From the NCBI GenBank assembly GCA_017622505.1, contig JAGAQZ010000001.1, positions 1 to 48,395 on the forward strand: 48,395 nucleotides of DNA. Direction: 5' to 3'. The DNA is from Lachnospiraceae bacterium. Lineage in GTDB: Bacteria > Bacillota > Clostridia > Lachnospirales > Lachnospiraceae. The notes beneath the pieces were generated by a model. The model ran no database searches, was not told the origin of the DNA, and was given only the letters and a program-made list of their open reading frames with translations. Of the stretch, positions 16,985 to 25,382 are shown piece by piece. Position 1 is the first letter of the stretch, and the number at the start of each line of letters is the position of its first letter. Position numbers and translations under genes: made by a program.

Positions 16985-17022
16985 CGCCCACATTATCGAA
17001 TGTACGATAGCGTGGGCGTTTG
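16985..17022. terminator. Bidirectional terminator between convergent MATE and CorC-like genes
   Basis: CGCCCACATTATCG (16985-16998) pairs with CGATAGCGTGGGCG (17005-17018). T residues follow on the plus strand (TTTGTTGTT) and AAAA precedes on the left, giving a T tract on the minus strand. It should stop both convergent transcripts. Confidence 0.92.
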
Positions 17023-17047
17023 TTGTTAAAAACATATAAAAAATGTA

Positions 17048-18412
17048 TTAATCTTCTTTTTTATCTTCGGAAACTTCTTCTTCGCCGGTTTCTTCGGTAA
17101 CAGTAGGGAGTTTCATTAAAACTTCTTCGATTCGGTTCTGGTTTACAGTCTTAACGGTAAGTTGTGAACCGTCTTCTAAAGTGACGGTTTCGCCTTCTTC
17201 CGGAAGTTTATCGAGCTTTTCGATAATTAAACCGCCGATAGAATCATAGTCTTCACTTGTGAAATTCGTATCGATAGAATTGTTAATATCATCTAACTTC
17301 ATTCCACCGGGTACTACATAAGTATTATCACCTAAGTCCTGGATTAATGTTTCTTCATCTTCATCATATTCATCGCGGATTTCACCAACGATTTCTTCGA
17401 GAAGGTCTTCTAAGGTAATCATACCTTCGGTAGAGCCGTACTCATTTAATACAAGTGCAATATTGGAAGAAGATTTACGCATTTCCATCATCAAGTCGGA
17501 AGTTTTCTTATATTCGTATGTATAATATGCGTCACGCATAATATCTTTGATTGCAAACTTCTCGGGATCCTTCACAAAAAGGAAGTCTTTAATATTAATG
17601 ATACCAATGATGTTGTCGGTGGAGTCGTGGTAAACCGGAAGTCTTGTGTACATATTTTCACGGAACAGTTCCATTACTTCTTTGTGGGTAGCAGTATCTT
17701 CTACTGATACCATATCGATTCGGGGAATCATAATGTCTTTTGCAAGGGAATCGCCGAAATCGAACACATTGTAAATCATTTCTTTTTCTTCTTCTTCAAT
17801 AACGCCGTCTTCATGACTGACATCTACGTAACTTCTTAATTCGTTCTCTGTCATGGTTGAGTTTTTCTTGTTGGGGTCAATGCGGAACAGTTTTAAAATT
17901 GCTGTTGAAATTTTATCTACGATAAAAATTACCGGCGTTAATACTACCATTAAAAAACGCATAATAGGCGCATATACCAAAACAATTTTATCGGCATTTA
18001 AATTTGCCCATGTTTTCGGAACAATTTCTCCGCCCAATAATACAACAACGGTCAAAATACCGGTTGCAAGACCTGTCATAAGAGCTTCTTTCAGGCCTAA
18101 CGGCTTACTTAATGCAATGGCAATTGTGGTAGCAAGGGAAGATGCCGATAAGTTCACGACATTATTACCGATAAGAATTGCACTGAGCAATTTGCTGTAG
18201 CTGTCGAGAATCTTGATTACAAGGGCGGCAGTTTTATTTCCTTCATCGGCCAAAGAACGCATTTTAATTCGGTTTGCGGAAGAAAATGCAGTTTCAGCTG
18301 AAGAGAAAAATGCCGAAAGAACAATAAGAAGAATTAAAACTACGATTTGAAAAATGATTGCCGGGCTAATTACCGCCGGCTCTGCTGTTAAAATCAGACT
18401 CGCTGGGTCCAA
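17048..18412 (-). CDS. CNNM/CorC-type membrane protein (DUF21, CBS pair, CorC domain)
   Basis: This 454-residue protein belongs to the 'hemolysin C-like' UPF0053 family, now mostly linked to Mg or other cation efflux. The N-terminal DUF21 membrane domain (about 15-200) holds the pattern SAFFSSAETAFSSANRIKM and three to four membrane segments. Two CBS domains follow (about 210-340, MIPRIDM start). Then comes a CorC_HlyC domain (about 355-435) with PGGMKLDDIN and DSIGGLIIEKL. An acidic tail ends the protein. Start ATG 18412 is preceded on the minus strand by AAGGAG. A near-consensus promoter lies upstream at 18482-18510. It is monocistronic and convergent with the MATE gene. Confidence 0.93.
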   Translation of the reverse strand: MDPASLILTAEPAVISPAIIFQIVVLILLIVLSAFFSSAETAFSSANRIKMRSLADEGNKTAALVIKILDSYSKLLSAILIGNNVVNLSASSLATTIAIALSKPLGLKEALMTGLATGILTVVVLLGGEIVPKTWANLNADKIVLVYAPIMRFLMVVLTPVIFIVDKISTAILKLFRIDPNKKNSTMTENELRSYVDVSHEDGVIEEEEKEMIYNVFDFGDSLAKDIMIPRIDMVSVEDTATHKEVMELFRENMYTRLPVYHDSTDNIIGIINIKDFLFVKDPEKFAIKDIMRDAYYTYEYKKTSDLMMEMRKSSSNIALVLNEYGSTEGMITLEDLLEEIVGEIRDEYDEDEETLIQDLGDNTYVVPGGMKLDDINNSIDTNFTSEDYDSIGGLIIEKLDKLPEEGETVTLEDGSQLTVKTVNQNRIEEVLMKLPTVTEETGEEEVSEDKKED

Positions 18413-18481
18413 GATTTGTTACTCCTTTTCTTACATAAAAAATATTCAATCTGCGAAAAGTTCCGCAGACCGTTAAGATGA

Positions 18482-18510
18482 AATATACAAAATATATGGT
18501 GTTCTGTCAA
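18482..18510 (-). promoter_or_regulatory. Strong promoter of the CorC-like gene
   Basis: On the minus strand, TTGACA (18510-18505) is followed after exactly 17 bases by TATATT (18487-18482), about 70 bases ahead of the start codon. Confidence 0.85.
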
Positions 18511-18690
18511 GTTTAAAGCGTTAAAAATGTGTGAAAAGAGAAATCTTTGCCGGTTATTAGTATATGAAAAAATATCCTAAAAATGTGATTCAAATTGACC
18601 AACAAGATTAAAAAGTAGTACATATTTGTTATTTGCTTAGCATATTTTAAAACAGGAAACAATGCTTACTTTTATAAGGGAGAATAAAGG

Positions 18691-19074
18691 ATGGAAAAGA
18701 AAAATGCTTGGAATCATATCAGAAATGAAGCGCCTTTGTGGCTTTTTACATTGCTTGCAACATATATCATAACTGCTTTGATGTTGCTTTTGCTAGCTTT
18801 TTTAGTATATCAGTTTCATTTAGGTGAAAAGGTTGTAGATATTGCAATTATTGCTGTTTATATTGCGGTAAATTTCCTGGCGGGATTTTTTATGGGGAAG
18901 AAAAAGAAAGTGAAAAAGTATTTAGTTGGGCTTGGAGTAGGAGTTCTGTATTTTGCGGTATTGGTCATTGTAAGTTTGATTTGCAATCATGGGTTTCAGG
19001 ATTTTGCAGGAAACTTTTTTACAACTTTAGCAATTTGTGCAGGGGCAGGGACAATTGGCGGTATGGTCAGTTAA
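18691..19074 (+). CDS. Small membrane protein, TIGR04086/YrzE-like
   Basis: The 127-residue protein has four hydrophobic segments (about 17-38, 50-70, 80-101 and 107-125), with a basic KKKKVKKY turn after the second. Length, topology and the GxFFTTLAICAGAGTIGG-like ending resemble the TIGR04086 (YrzE) family, which in Clostridia is often found near YajC/SecD and the SCIFF locus. The function is unknown. Here it is separated from scfA by two signalling genes, which fits a partly rearranged version of that neighbourhood. AGGGAG stands before ATG 18691. It has its own terminator at 19075. The call by family is from memory and moderately sure. Confidence 0.7.
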   Translation: MEKKNAWNHIRNEAPLWLFTLLATYIITALMLLLLAFLVYQFHLGEKVVDIAIIAVYIAVNFLAGFFMGKKKKVKKYLVGLGVGVLYFAVLVIVSLICNHGFQDFAGNFFTTLAICAGAGTIGGMVS

Positions 19075-19101
19075 GGGAAATCTTCGGATTTCTCTTTTTT
19101 T
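19075..19101 (+). terminator. Intrinsic terminator after the TIGR04086-like gene
   Basis: GGGAAATC (19075-19082), a TTCG tetraloop and GATTTCTC (19087-19094) are followed by a T7 run. It begins right after the stop codon. Confidence 0.92.
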
Positions 19102-19126
19102 ATTTTTAAAATCAAACTATCAAATA

Positions 19127-19156
19127 TTGACGAAGGTTACATATTAGAAGTAAAAT
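19127..19156 (+). promoter_or_regulatory. Promoter of the hybrid kinase operon
   Basis: TTGACG (19127-19132) and TAAAAT (19151-19156) have an 18-base spacer, 85 bases ahead of the kinase start and just after the preceding terminator. Confidence 0.6.
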
Positions 19157-19241
19157 ATAATATTAAGAAAAATGTACAATTTATTGCATTGAATAACAGA
19201 TAAAGTAAATGTAAGCTTTGTAAGAAGGGGACGACTTTCTG

Positions 19242-21512
19242 ATGGGTGAAGTTACGAAAGAGAAAGATGATATAGCGCTATATATAAATGACCAGGAATA
19301 TATTGCCAATAACTACGTAATGAAATGTTTTACCGTTACTATGTGTGTGTATACCACGGCATTTGTTTTAAACTTATTGGATATTTTCGTGGTACAGCAG
19401 GATTTGATGTTCAAAGGTTATGTACCTTCTATGGTGATATATATTGCGTCCGTAATTGTTTCCAAATGTATGTCGCCGTCTAATAAAATTAAGAAGTACA
19501 TTATTCTTAGCGGTAGTATTTACGTCTTTACCATTGCGGGTGTGTTCATTACATATCATGCGATTTTGGTGACGCTTTTGCCGTTCCTATATGCGACTTT
19601 ATATTCTTCGAAGCGGGTACTGCGTTTTGTATATATAATGACGACATTGAGTACGGTGATAATTGTATATTGCGGATATTTCTTCGGTCTTTGCGATGCG
19701 AATATGGCGTTACTCACTTCAGGAAGTTTGGCACAACATTCGCAGGACGGAGTTTTCATTTTAACGCAAGTAAATCCCAATCCATGGCTTACGCTGATGT
19801 TGTTTTTTGTTCTTCCGAGATGCTTGATTTATATTGCTTTTATGTCGGTTTGCAGTAGTATTTTCACCATTGTAAGCGGTAGTATTGAGCGTGCAAGACT
19901 GACGTCGGAGTTGGAGAAGGCGAAGGAGGAAGCGGAGCGGGCAAACCAGGCAAAATCCAAATTTCTTGCCAGAATGTCACATGAAATCCGTACGCCGATT
20001 AACGCTATTTTCGGTATGAATGAAATGATTATGCGAGAAAGTACGGAACCGCCCATACAGAAGTATGCCAAGGATGTCAGGGACTCGTCGGAAGTACTTT
20101 TAAATATTATTAATGAAATTCTGGATTCCTCTAAAATTGAGTCCGGTATGATGGAAATTATTGAGAATGATTATGAAATCAGTAGCTTAATCAATGATAT
20201 TTACAATATGACAAGCATCAAAGCCAAAGAAAAGAATCTGGAACTGGAATTTGATATTTCCCCTGAGATTCCTAGTAAGTATTGCGGTGACGAACAGCGT
20301 ATCCGTCAGGTGCTTTTGAATCTTTTAAGCAATGCTGTAAAATACACGAACCAAGGCAAGGTGACTTTGAAAGTAACCGGGGAAAAGAAGGATGATTTGT
20401 CGGTACTTCATTTTACAGTGAAAGATACAGGCATTGGAATCCGTGAAGAAGATATTGATAAGTTATATGATGAATTTGAAAGATTTGATACCAAGCGCAA
20501 CAAGAATGTGGAAGGTACCGGTCTCGGTATGACGATTGCGCAACAGTTTTTGCAGTTGATGGGCAGTGAATTGCAGATTCAAAGTACCTATGAAAAGGGA
20601 AGTGAGTTTTCCTTTTCACTCAAGCAAAAGATTGTGGACGAAACGCCCATAGGTGATTTGCGTAAGAAGTTTAAAGAGGCGGAACTTGCACAGGATGCCA
20701 GGGTACATTTTACGGCTGCTAAGGCAAGGGTTCTGGTGGTGGATGACTATCGAATGAACCTGAAAGTATTCAGAAGTCTTGTCAAAAGCACCGGAATACA
20801 GGTAAGCGAAGCGGAGAGCGGAAGGGCGTGCATTCAGCTTTTAAGAGAGCAGAAGTTTGACATAGTGTTCCTGGATCATATGATGCCGGATATGGATGGT
20901 GTGGAAACGCTTCATATAATCAGACACGAGAAATTATGTGAGAATACACCGGTTATTATGCTGACGGCCAACGCGATTATCGGAGACAGGGAAAGATTCC
21001 TTGATGAAGGTTTTGACGATTTTCTTACCAAGCCGATTATGCCGGATTTGCTGGATAAGATGCTTTTGGACTATCTGCCGGCAGAATATATTGTATATGA
21101 AGACGAAAGAAAAGAGAGTGAAGTACAAATGGTAAAAGTAACGCAGGAAGAATATTTTGATGCAATCCGTACAAAACTGCCGGAATTAGATTATAAAATG
21201 GGTCTGGCAACCTGCGCGGGAGATTCAGACTTTTATTTGGAATTGTTAAAGGATTTTACGGAGTTAACAATCCGTGATGAGTTGAATCGGTTTTTAAAAG
21301 AAGAGGATGCAAAGAATTATTGTATCCGTGTTCACGGATTTAAGAATAATGCATATTCTGTCGGTGCAAAGAAAATCGGTGATTTGGCATATGAGCTGGA
21401 GAAACTGACCAAAGATAACGTACTGGACAAGGTGGCGGAGTTACAGCGTCATATGTTTGAGTTGTATGACAGTGTATGCAGAAGATATAACGAGGTTATT
21501 GTAGTTTCATAA
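19242..21512 (+). CDS. Membrane hybrid sensor kinase: HisKA-HATPase-REC-HPt
   Basis: The 756-residue protein has an N-terminal membrane module of about five to six hydrophobic segments (about 30-220) with little extracellular loop, so it may sense a membrane or small lipophilic signal. A coiled coil follows, then HisKA with SHEIRTP (phospho-acceptor H247), then HATPase with LLNLLSNAVKYT, DTGIGI and GTGLGM. The REC domain has its phospho-acceptor D545 in FLDHMMPDMDG and a conserved Lys in FLTKPI. A C-terminal HPt domain has H698 in VHGFKN. The full relay His-Asp-His is thus in one chain. The next gene, 19 bases on, ends in a REC domain and is the obvious final Asp acceptor. AAGGGG precedes ATG 19242. 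No DNA-binding domain is seen. Confidence 0.95.
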   Translation: MGEVTKEKDDIALYINDQEYIANNYVMKCFTVTMCVYTTAFVLNLLDIFVVQQDLMFKGYVPSMVIYIASVIVSKCMSPSNKIKKYIILSGSIYVFTIAGVFITYHAILVTLLPFLYATLYSSKRVLRFVYIMTTLSTVIIVYCGYFFGLCDANMALLTSGSLAQHSQDGVFILTQVNPNPWLTLMLFFVLPRCLIYIAFMSVCSSIFTIVSGSIERARLTSELEKAKEEAERANQAKSKFLARMSHEIRTPINAIFGMNEMIMRESTEPPIQKYAKDVRDSSEVLLNIINEILDSSKIESGMMEIIENDYEISSLINDIYNMTSIKAKEKNLELEFDISPEIPSKYCGDEQRIRQVLLNLLSNAVKYTNQGKVTLKVTGEKKDDLSVLHFTVKDTGIGIREEDIDKLYDEFERFDTKRNKNVEGTGLGMTIAQQFLQLMGSELQIQSTYEKGSEFSFSLKQKIVDETPIGDLRKKFKEAELAQDARVHFTAAKARVLVVDDYRMNLKVFRSLVKSTGIQVSEAESGRACIQLLREQKFDIVFLDHMMPDMDGVETLHIIRHEKLCENTPVIMLTANAIIGDRERFLDEGFDDFLTKPIMPDLLDKMLLDYLPAEYIVYEDERKESEVQMVKVTQEEYFDAIRTKLPELDYKMGLATCAGDSDFYLELLKDFTELTIRDELNRFLKEEDAKNYCIRVHGFKNNAYSVGAKKIGDLAYELEKLTKDNVLDKVAELQRHMFELYDSVCRRYNEVIVVS

Positions 21513-21531
21513 GGATAGGAAGAACGAAAGA

Positions 21532-23577
21532 ATGATTATTTATTATTTAGCTACAACGATATTGGCGTTTCTTAATTTGATTATGTTGGTTTATACTTAT
21601 GAGAATAAAAAGGCCAATTATTATTTTATGTTGTCCATATTAATTATGGCATTGTCAAATCTGGGATACTTTGCCCTGTCGGTTTCGACGCAATTGTATG
21701 AGGCAATTTTAGCAAATAAAATTGGGTATGTGGGCGGTTGTTTCATTCCGCTTATTACCTTGTTTATGATCTGTACGATTTGTAATTTTAAAATCAAGAC
21801 GTGGCTTCGCTATATTTTATATGCCTCCAGTTTTGGCGTGTATTTCATGGTGCTGACCATAGGATATACGGATTGGTATTACAAGGATCTATCGCTGGGG
21901 AAGCTTGGAAACGCAACTATTTTGGTGCATTCATACGGTATCGGACATATATTCTTTTATGTGATTTTGTATGGATATTTGATATTGGAGATTATTCTTT
22001 TGGGTTATCATTTGGCCAAAAAGAGTGCGGTTTCAAAGAATAAGTTATGGATACTGTCACTGATGGTAATTGCTAATATTGCTATTTTTATTATTGGACG
22101 TATGATTGAGCCGGATATTGAAATTATGCCGTTGTTATATGTGCTTGATGGTTGGGTGTTCCTTTACCTGCAGAACAAAAATATGATGTATAACCTGGAA
22201 GACAGTATCGCAAGTACCATACAGAAACAGGAAGTGTATGGTTACATCATATTTGATAATGATTTAAAATATATGGGCTGTAATAAGGTGGCATCGGATG
22301 TTTTTGAAGGTGTTAAAGAGTGTAAGGTGGACAGTCCGATTGACGGAATTGAAAGCACTAAGTTGCTTTCGGACTGGTTACACAGATATGTGCAGAATGG
22401 TGAAGATAATCACCAGTACCGAAACGGCGAACAATACTATGAAATTAAGGTAAATCGCGTATGGTATCGTGAAAAAGCCAGAGGCTATGTTATTGAGATT
22501 AAGGATGAAACAGACAGATTAAAATATATGAGTCTGATTTCGAATTATAACAGCGAATTGCTGGAAAAGGTAAAAGAGCAGACCGGGGAATTGGTAGAAA
22601 AACAACAGCGCATTAAGGAGTTGTTTTTGCAGACCGTAACAGCGCTGAGTGAAGCGGTGGATGCCAAGGACCGTTATACTAGCGGTCATTCCAAACGAGT
22701 AGCGGAATATTCACGTATGATTGCCAAACGAATGGGTAAAAACAAGGAAGAGCAGGAGGAAATCTATCGTGCCGGCTTGCTTCATGACGTTGGTAAAATC
22801 CGTATCCCTGTAGAAATTATTAACAAGGCCGGAAAGCTTACGGATGAAGAATATAATATTATTAAGGTGCACCCGGTGACGGGGTATCATATTTTAAGCG
22901 GTATTTCAGGCAGTGAGCAGCTTGCAATTGCGGCCAAATATCATCATGAGAGATACGATGGAAAGGGATATCCCAATGGCCTTGCCGGAGATAAAATTCC
23001 GGAGATGGCAAGAATTCTGGGCGTTGCCGATTCGTATGATGCGATGACCAGCAACAGAAGTTATCGTGACGGATTACCTCAGGAAGTAGTACGTAATGAG
23101 ATTATCAAAGGGCGTGGAACTCAGTTTGACCCTGAAATTGCGGATATTATGCTTCAGCTGATGGAAGAGGATAAAGACTATCAAATGCGTCAGATTGATT
23201 CGCTTCAGCGTAAGATTCTGGTAGTGGATGATGAGCCGATGAATCATAAACTTTTAAAGCATATTATGAGCGATGAGCCTATGTATGAAATCAATGCCGT
23301 AAACGGCGGTGCAGAGGCTTTAAAAGAGTTGAATCATCAGCAGTACGATTTGATTATGCTGGATGTTATGATGCCGGATATGGATGGTCTTGAGACTTTG
23401 CGTAATATTCGAAAGATTTATAATACCCCTGTGGTACTCATGACAGGAAATAAAACCCTGGATACTTCCGTAGGGTTTGCGGAGCTTGGATGCAATGATT
23501 ATATCACCAAACCGTTTTTACCCTTATTGATAAAAGAAGTGGTACATAATATGACCGAGAGAGGGGCAAAACAGTAA
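21532..23577 (+). CDS. 7TM-like sensor HD-GYP phosphodiesterase with C-terminal REC
   Basis: The 681-residue protein starts with seven hydrophobic segments (about 1-220) like the 7TM region found N-terminal in some histidine kinases. A PAS-like stretch (about 235-335) and a short coiled coil follow. The HD-GYP domain has HSKRVAEYS, the metal pair H418-D419 in LLHDVGKI, HHERYDGKGYPNG (G479-Y480-P481) and ADSYDAMTSNRSYR, so c-di-GMP hydrolysis is likely. A REC domain ends the chain (about 560-675), with KILVVDDEP, the acceptor D611 in MLDVMMPDMDG and YITKPF. In most HD-GYP regulators REC is N-terminal, so the order is unusual. Co-transcription with the upstream hybrid kinase (19-base gap) points to a phosphorelay that sets c-di-GMP levels. 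Confidence 0.93.
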   Translation: MIIYYLATTILAFLNLIMLVYTYENKKANYYFMLSILIMALSNLGYFALSVSTQLYEAILANKIGYVGGCFIPLITLFMICTICNFKIKTWLRYILYASSFGVYFMVLTIGYTDWYYKDLSLGKLGNATILVHSYGIGHIFFYVILYGYLILEIILLGYHLAKKSAVSKNKLWILSLMVIANIAIFIIGRMIEPDIEIMPLLYVLDGWVFLYLQNKNMMYNLEDSIASTIQKQEVYGYIIFDNDLKYMGCNKVASDVFEGVKECKVDSPIDGIESTKLLSDWLHRYVQNGEDNHQYRNGEQYYEIKVNRVWYREKARGYVIEIKDETDRLKYMSLISNYNSELLEKVKEQTGELVEKQQRIKELFLQTVTALSEAVDAKDRYTSGHSKRVAEYSRMIAKRMGKNKEEQEEIYRAGLLHDVGKIRIPVEIINKAGKLTDEEYNIIKVHPVTGYHILSGISGSEQLAIAAKYHHERYDGKGYPNGLAGDKIPEMARILGVADSYDAMTSNRSYRDGLPQEVVRNEIIKGRGTQFDPEIADIMLQLMEEDKDYQMRQIDSLQRKILVVDDEPMNHKLLKHIMSDEPMYEINAVNGGAEALKELNHQQYDLIMLDVMMPDMDGLETLRNIRKIYNTPVVLMTGNKTLDTSVGFAELGCNDYITKPFLPLLIKEVVHNMTERGAKQ

Positions 23578-23606
23578 ATAACCTTATAAAACTTGAAAAA
23601 AAGGCT

Positions 23607-23634
23607 TTTACATTTAAAAAAGATATGCTATACT
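23607..23634 (+). promoter_or_regulatory. Promoter of the SCIFF locus
   Basis: TTTACA (23607-23612) and TATACT (23629-23634) are spaced by 16 bases and lie 36 bases before the scfA start. Confidence 0.75.
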
Positions 23635-23670
23635 TGACCGAGAGCAGAAATTTTCGAAGGAGGCTTAACA

Positions 23671-23814
23671 ATGAAACACATTAAGACTTTAAATACCAGA
23701 GACTATAAGAAATCTTTAAAGAAGGGCGGATGTGGCGAATGCCAGACATCATGCCAGTCAGCATGTAAGACATCTTGCACTGTTGGTAACCAGAGCTGTG
23801 AACAGGCAAAATAA
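23671..23814 (+). CDS. scfA: SCIFF six-cysteine RiPP precursor
   Basis: This 47-codon gene has a perfect AAGGAGG (23657-23663) before ATG. The peptide has a lysine-rich leader half (KHIKTLNTRDYKKSL) and a cysteine-rich core with exactly six Cys at 21, 24, 28, 32, 36 and 43. This is the 'six cysteines in forty-five residues' family, nearly universal in Clostridia and modified by a dedicated radical-SAM enzyme. Cys32 and Thr37 sit where, from memory, the thioether of the C. thermocellum homologue CteA is formed. The biological role of the mature peptide is unknown. A terminator follows at 23835, so scfA should be made in excess over scfB. Confidence 0.97.
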   Translation: MKHIKTLNTRDYKKSLKKGGCGECQTSCQSACKTSCTVGNQSCEQAK

Positions 23815-23834
23815 GATTGGTTGAAAGATTAGGG

Positions 23835-23859
23835 GGCAGCGTTTTAGGACGCTGCCTTT
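23835..23859 (+). terminator. Intercistronic terminator between scfA and scfB
   Basis: GGCAGCGT (23835-23842) pairs with ACGCTGCC (23849-23856), followed by TTTGTT. The stem is strong but the T tract is short, which fits partial read-through into scfB. Confidence 0.85.
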
Positions 23860-23901
23860 GTTATGAGAACGGAAATTATGAGTAAGGACAGGAGATTTAC
23901 T

Positions 23902-23934
23902 ATGATCCCGACCTTTCATATGGAGGAATTTTAA
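23902..23934 (+). CDS. Ten-codon micro-ORF abutting scfB
   Basis: ATG at 23902 has its own AGGAG (23890-23894) seven bases upstream and reads ten codons to TAA 23932-23934. The scfB GTG begins at the very next base. The micro-ORF contains the scfB ribosome binding site (GGAGG, 23922-23926). This arrangement could give translational coupling or re-initiation. It may also be chance in a short gap; no homology can be judged at this length. Confidence 0.35.
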   Translation: MIPTFHMEEF

Positions 23935-25359
23935 GTGATACATCAATATAAAAGTAACGGTTATAACATTGTGCTGGATGTAAACAGTGGTTGCGTTCAT
24001 GCAGTGGACGAACTGGTTTATGATTTGCTTCCTATTTTTGAAAAGGAAAGCAAAGAGCAACGTGTGAACCTTGACTATATGATTGAGAAGGTCTGTTCTT
24101 TGAATCAGACTTTTTATACAGAGAATGAAGACGGTGAGCGTTGTGAAGCGACGGATGCAGATTATAAAGAGGCAGCAGAAGAAATTATTGCCTTGATTCA
24201 GGAAGATATGTTGTTCGCAGAAGACATTTATGAGCCGTATATCGATACGTTTAAGAATCGTCAGCCCGTGGTAAAAGCGTTGTGTCTTCACATTGCACAT
24301 GATTGTAACCTGGGTTGTAAATATTGTTTTGCAGAGGAAGGCGAATACCACGGCAGAAGAGCGTTAATGAGTTTTGAAGTGGGTAAGAAGGCTTTGGATT
24401 TCCTGGTAAAAGAGTCCGGCAGCAGAAGAAATCTGGAAGTGGACTTCTTTGGCGGTGAGCCTCTTATGAACTGGGAAGTGGTAAAACAGCTGGTAAAATA
24501 CGGAAGAAGCATTGAAGAAGCGAATAATAAGAAATTCCGTTTCACCCTTACTACCAACGGTATGCTTTTAAACGATGAAATTCTTGAATTCGCGAATAAA
24601 GAAATGGGTAACCTTGTATTAAGTATTGACGGACGCAGGGAAATCAATGATTTTATGAGACCTACAAGAAATGGCAAGGGTTCTTCTTACGATATTATTG
24701 TTCCGAAGTTCAAGAAGGCGGCAGAAAGCCGCAACCAGATGAATTATTATGTAAGAGGTACCTATACGCATTACAATACAGACTTCTGCGAGGATGTATT
24801 GCATTTGGCGGATTTGGGCTTTGAGCAGATTTCCGTGGAGCCTGTTGTGGCACCGGAGACAGAAGGTTACGCTTTGACAGAAGAAGATTTGCCGGTATTG
24901 TTTGAAAACTACGATAAGCTGGCGAAAGAAATGATTAAAAGACGTAAAGAGGGCAGACCTTTTAACTTCTTCCATTTTATGATTGATTTGTCCGGCGGTC
25001 CCTGCGTTGCAAAACGTTTGTCAGGCTGCGGTTCCGGGTGCGAATATCTGGCAGTTACGCCCTGGGGCGATTTTTATCCCTGTCATCAGTTCGTGGGCGA
25101 AGAAGAATTCCTGATGGGAAATGTGGATGAAGGCATCTTAAGAAATGACATTAGGGAAATGTTCTCTGATTGTAACGTATATGCGAAAGAGAAGTGCAAA
25201 AACTGTTTTGCTAAGTTTTATTGTAGTGGCGGATGTGCCGCAAATTCATATCATTTCCACGGTCATATCAATGATGCATATGACATTGGTTGTGAGTTGC
25301 AGAAGAAACGTATTGAATGTGCCATTATGATGGAGGTTGCGAAAAGCACCGAAGAATAG
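23935..25359 (+). CDS. scfB: SCIFF radical-SAM maturase with SPASM-like domain
   Basis: The 474-residue enzyme installs a thioether in the ScfA peptide by radical chemistry. The first 80 residues look like a RiPP recognition element (PqqD-like; the IVLDVNSGCVHAVDELVYDLL pattern lies near the start). The radical-SAM core carries C124-x3-C128-x2-C131 for the SAM-binding 4Fe-4S cluster and the FFGGEPLMN motif. The C-terminal SPASM region is rich in Cys (CGSGCEYLAVTPWGDFYPC and a later CxxCFAKFYCSGGC), to hold two auxiliary clusters. Start GTG 23935 has GGAGG eight bases upstream. It lies 120 bases after scfA and 23 bases before secDF, the conserved Clostridia order. Confidence 0.97.
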   Translation: MIHQYKSNGYNIVLDVNSGCVHAVDELVYDLLPIFEKESKEQRVNLDYMIEKVCSLNQTFYTENEDGERCEATDADYKEAAEEIIALIQEDMLFAEDIYEPYIDTFKNRQPVVKALCLHIAHDCNLGCKYCFAEEGEYHGRRALMSFEVGKKALDFLVKESGSRRNLEVDFFGGEPLMNWEVVKQLVKYGRSIEEANNKKFRFTLTTNGMLLNDEILEFANKEMGNLVLSIDGRREINDFMRPTRNGKGSSYDIIVPKFKKAAESRNQMNYYVRGTYTHYNTDFCEDVLHLADLGFEQISVEPVVAPETEGYALTEEDLPVLFENYDKLAKEMIKRRKEGRPFNFFHFMIDLSGGPCVAKRLSGCGSGCEYLAVTPWGDFYPCHQFVGEEEFLMGNVDEGILRNDIREMFSDCNVYAKEKCKNCFAKFYCSGGCAANSYHFHGHINDAYDIGCELQKKRIECAIMMEVAKSTEE

Positions 25360-25382
25360 GCAGGAGAACGGAGTAAAAGAAA

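Noticed and set aside
23758-24351. 197-codon minus-strand frame opposite scfA/scfB
   Set aside because: It is antisense to the SCIFF genes, crosses their regulatory gap, and has no family motif.
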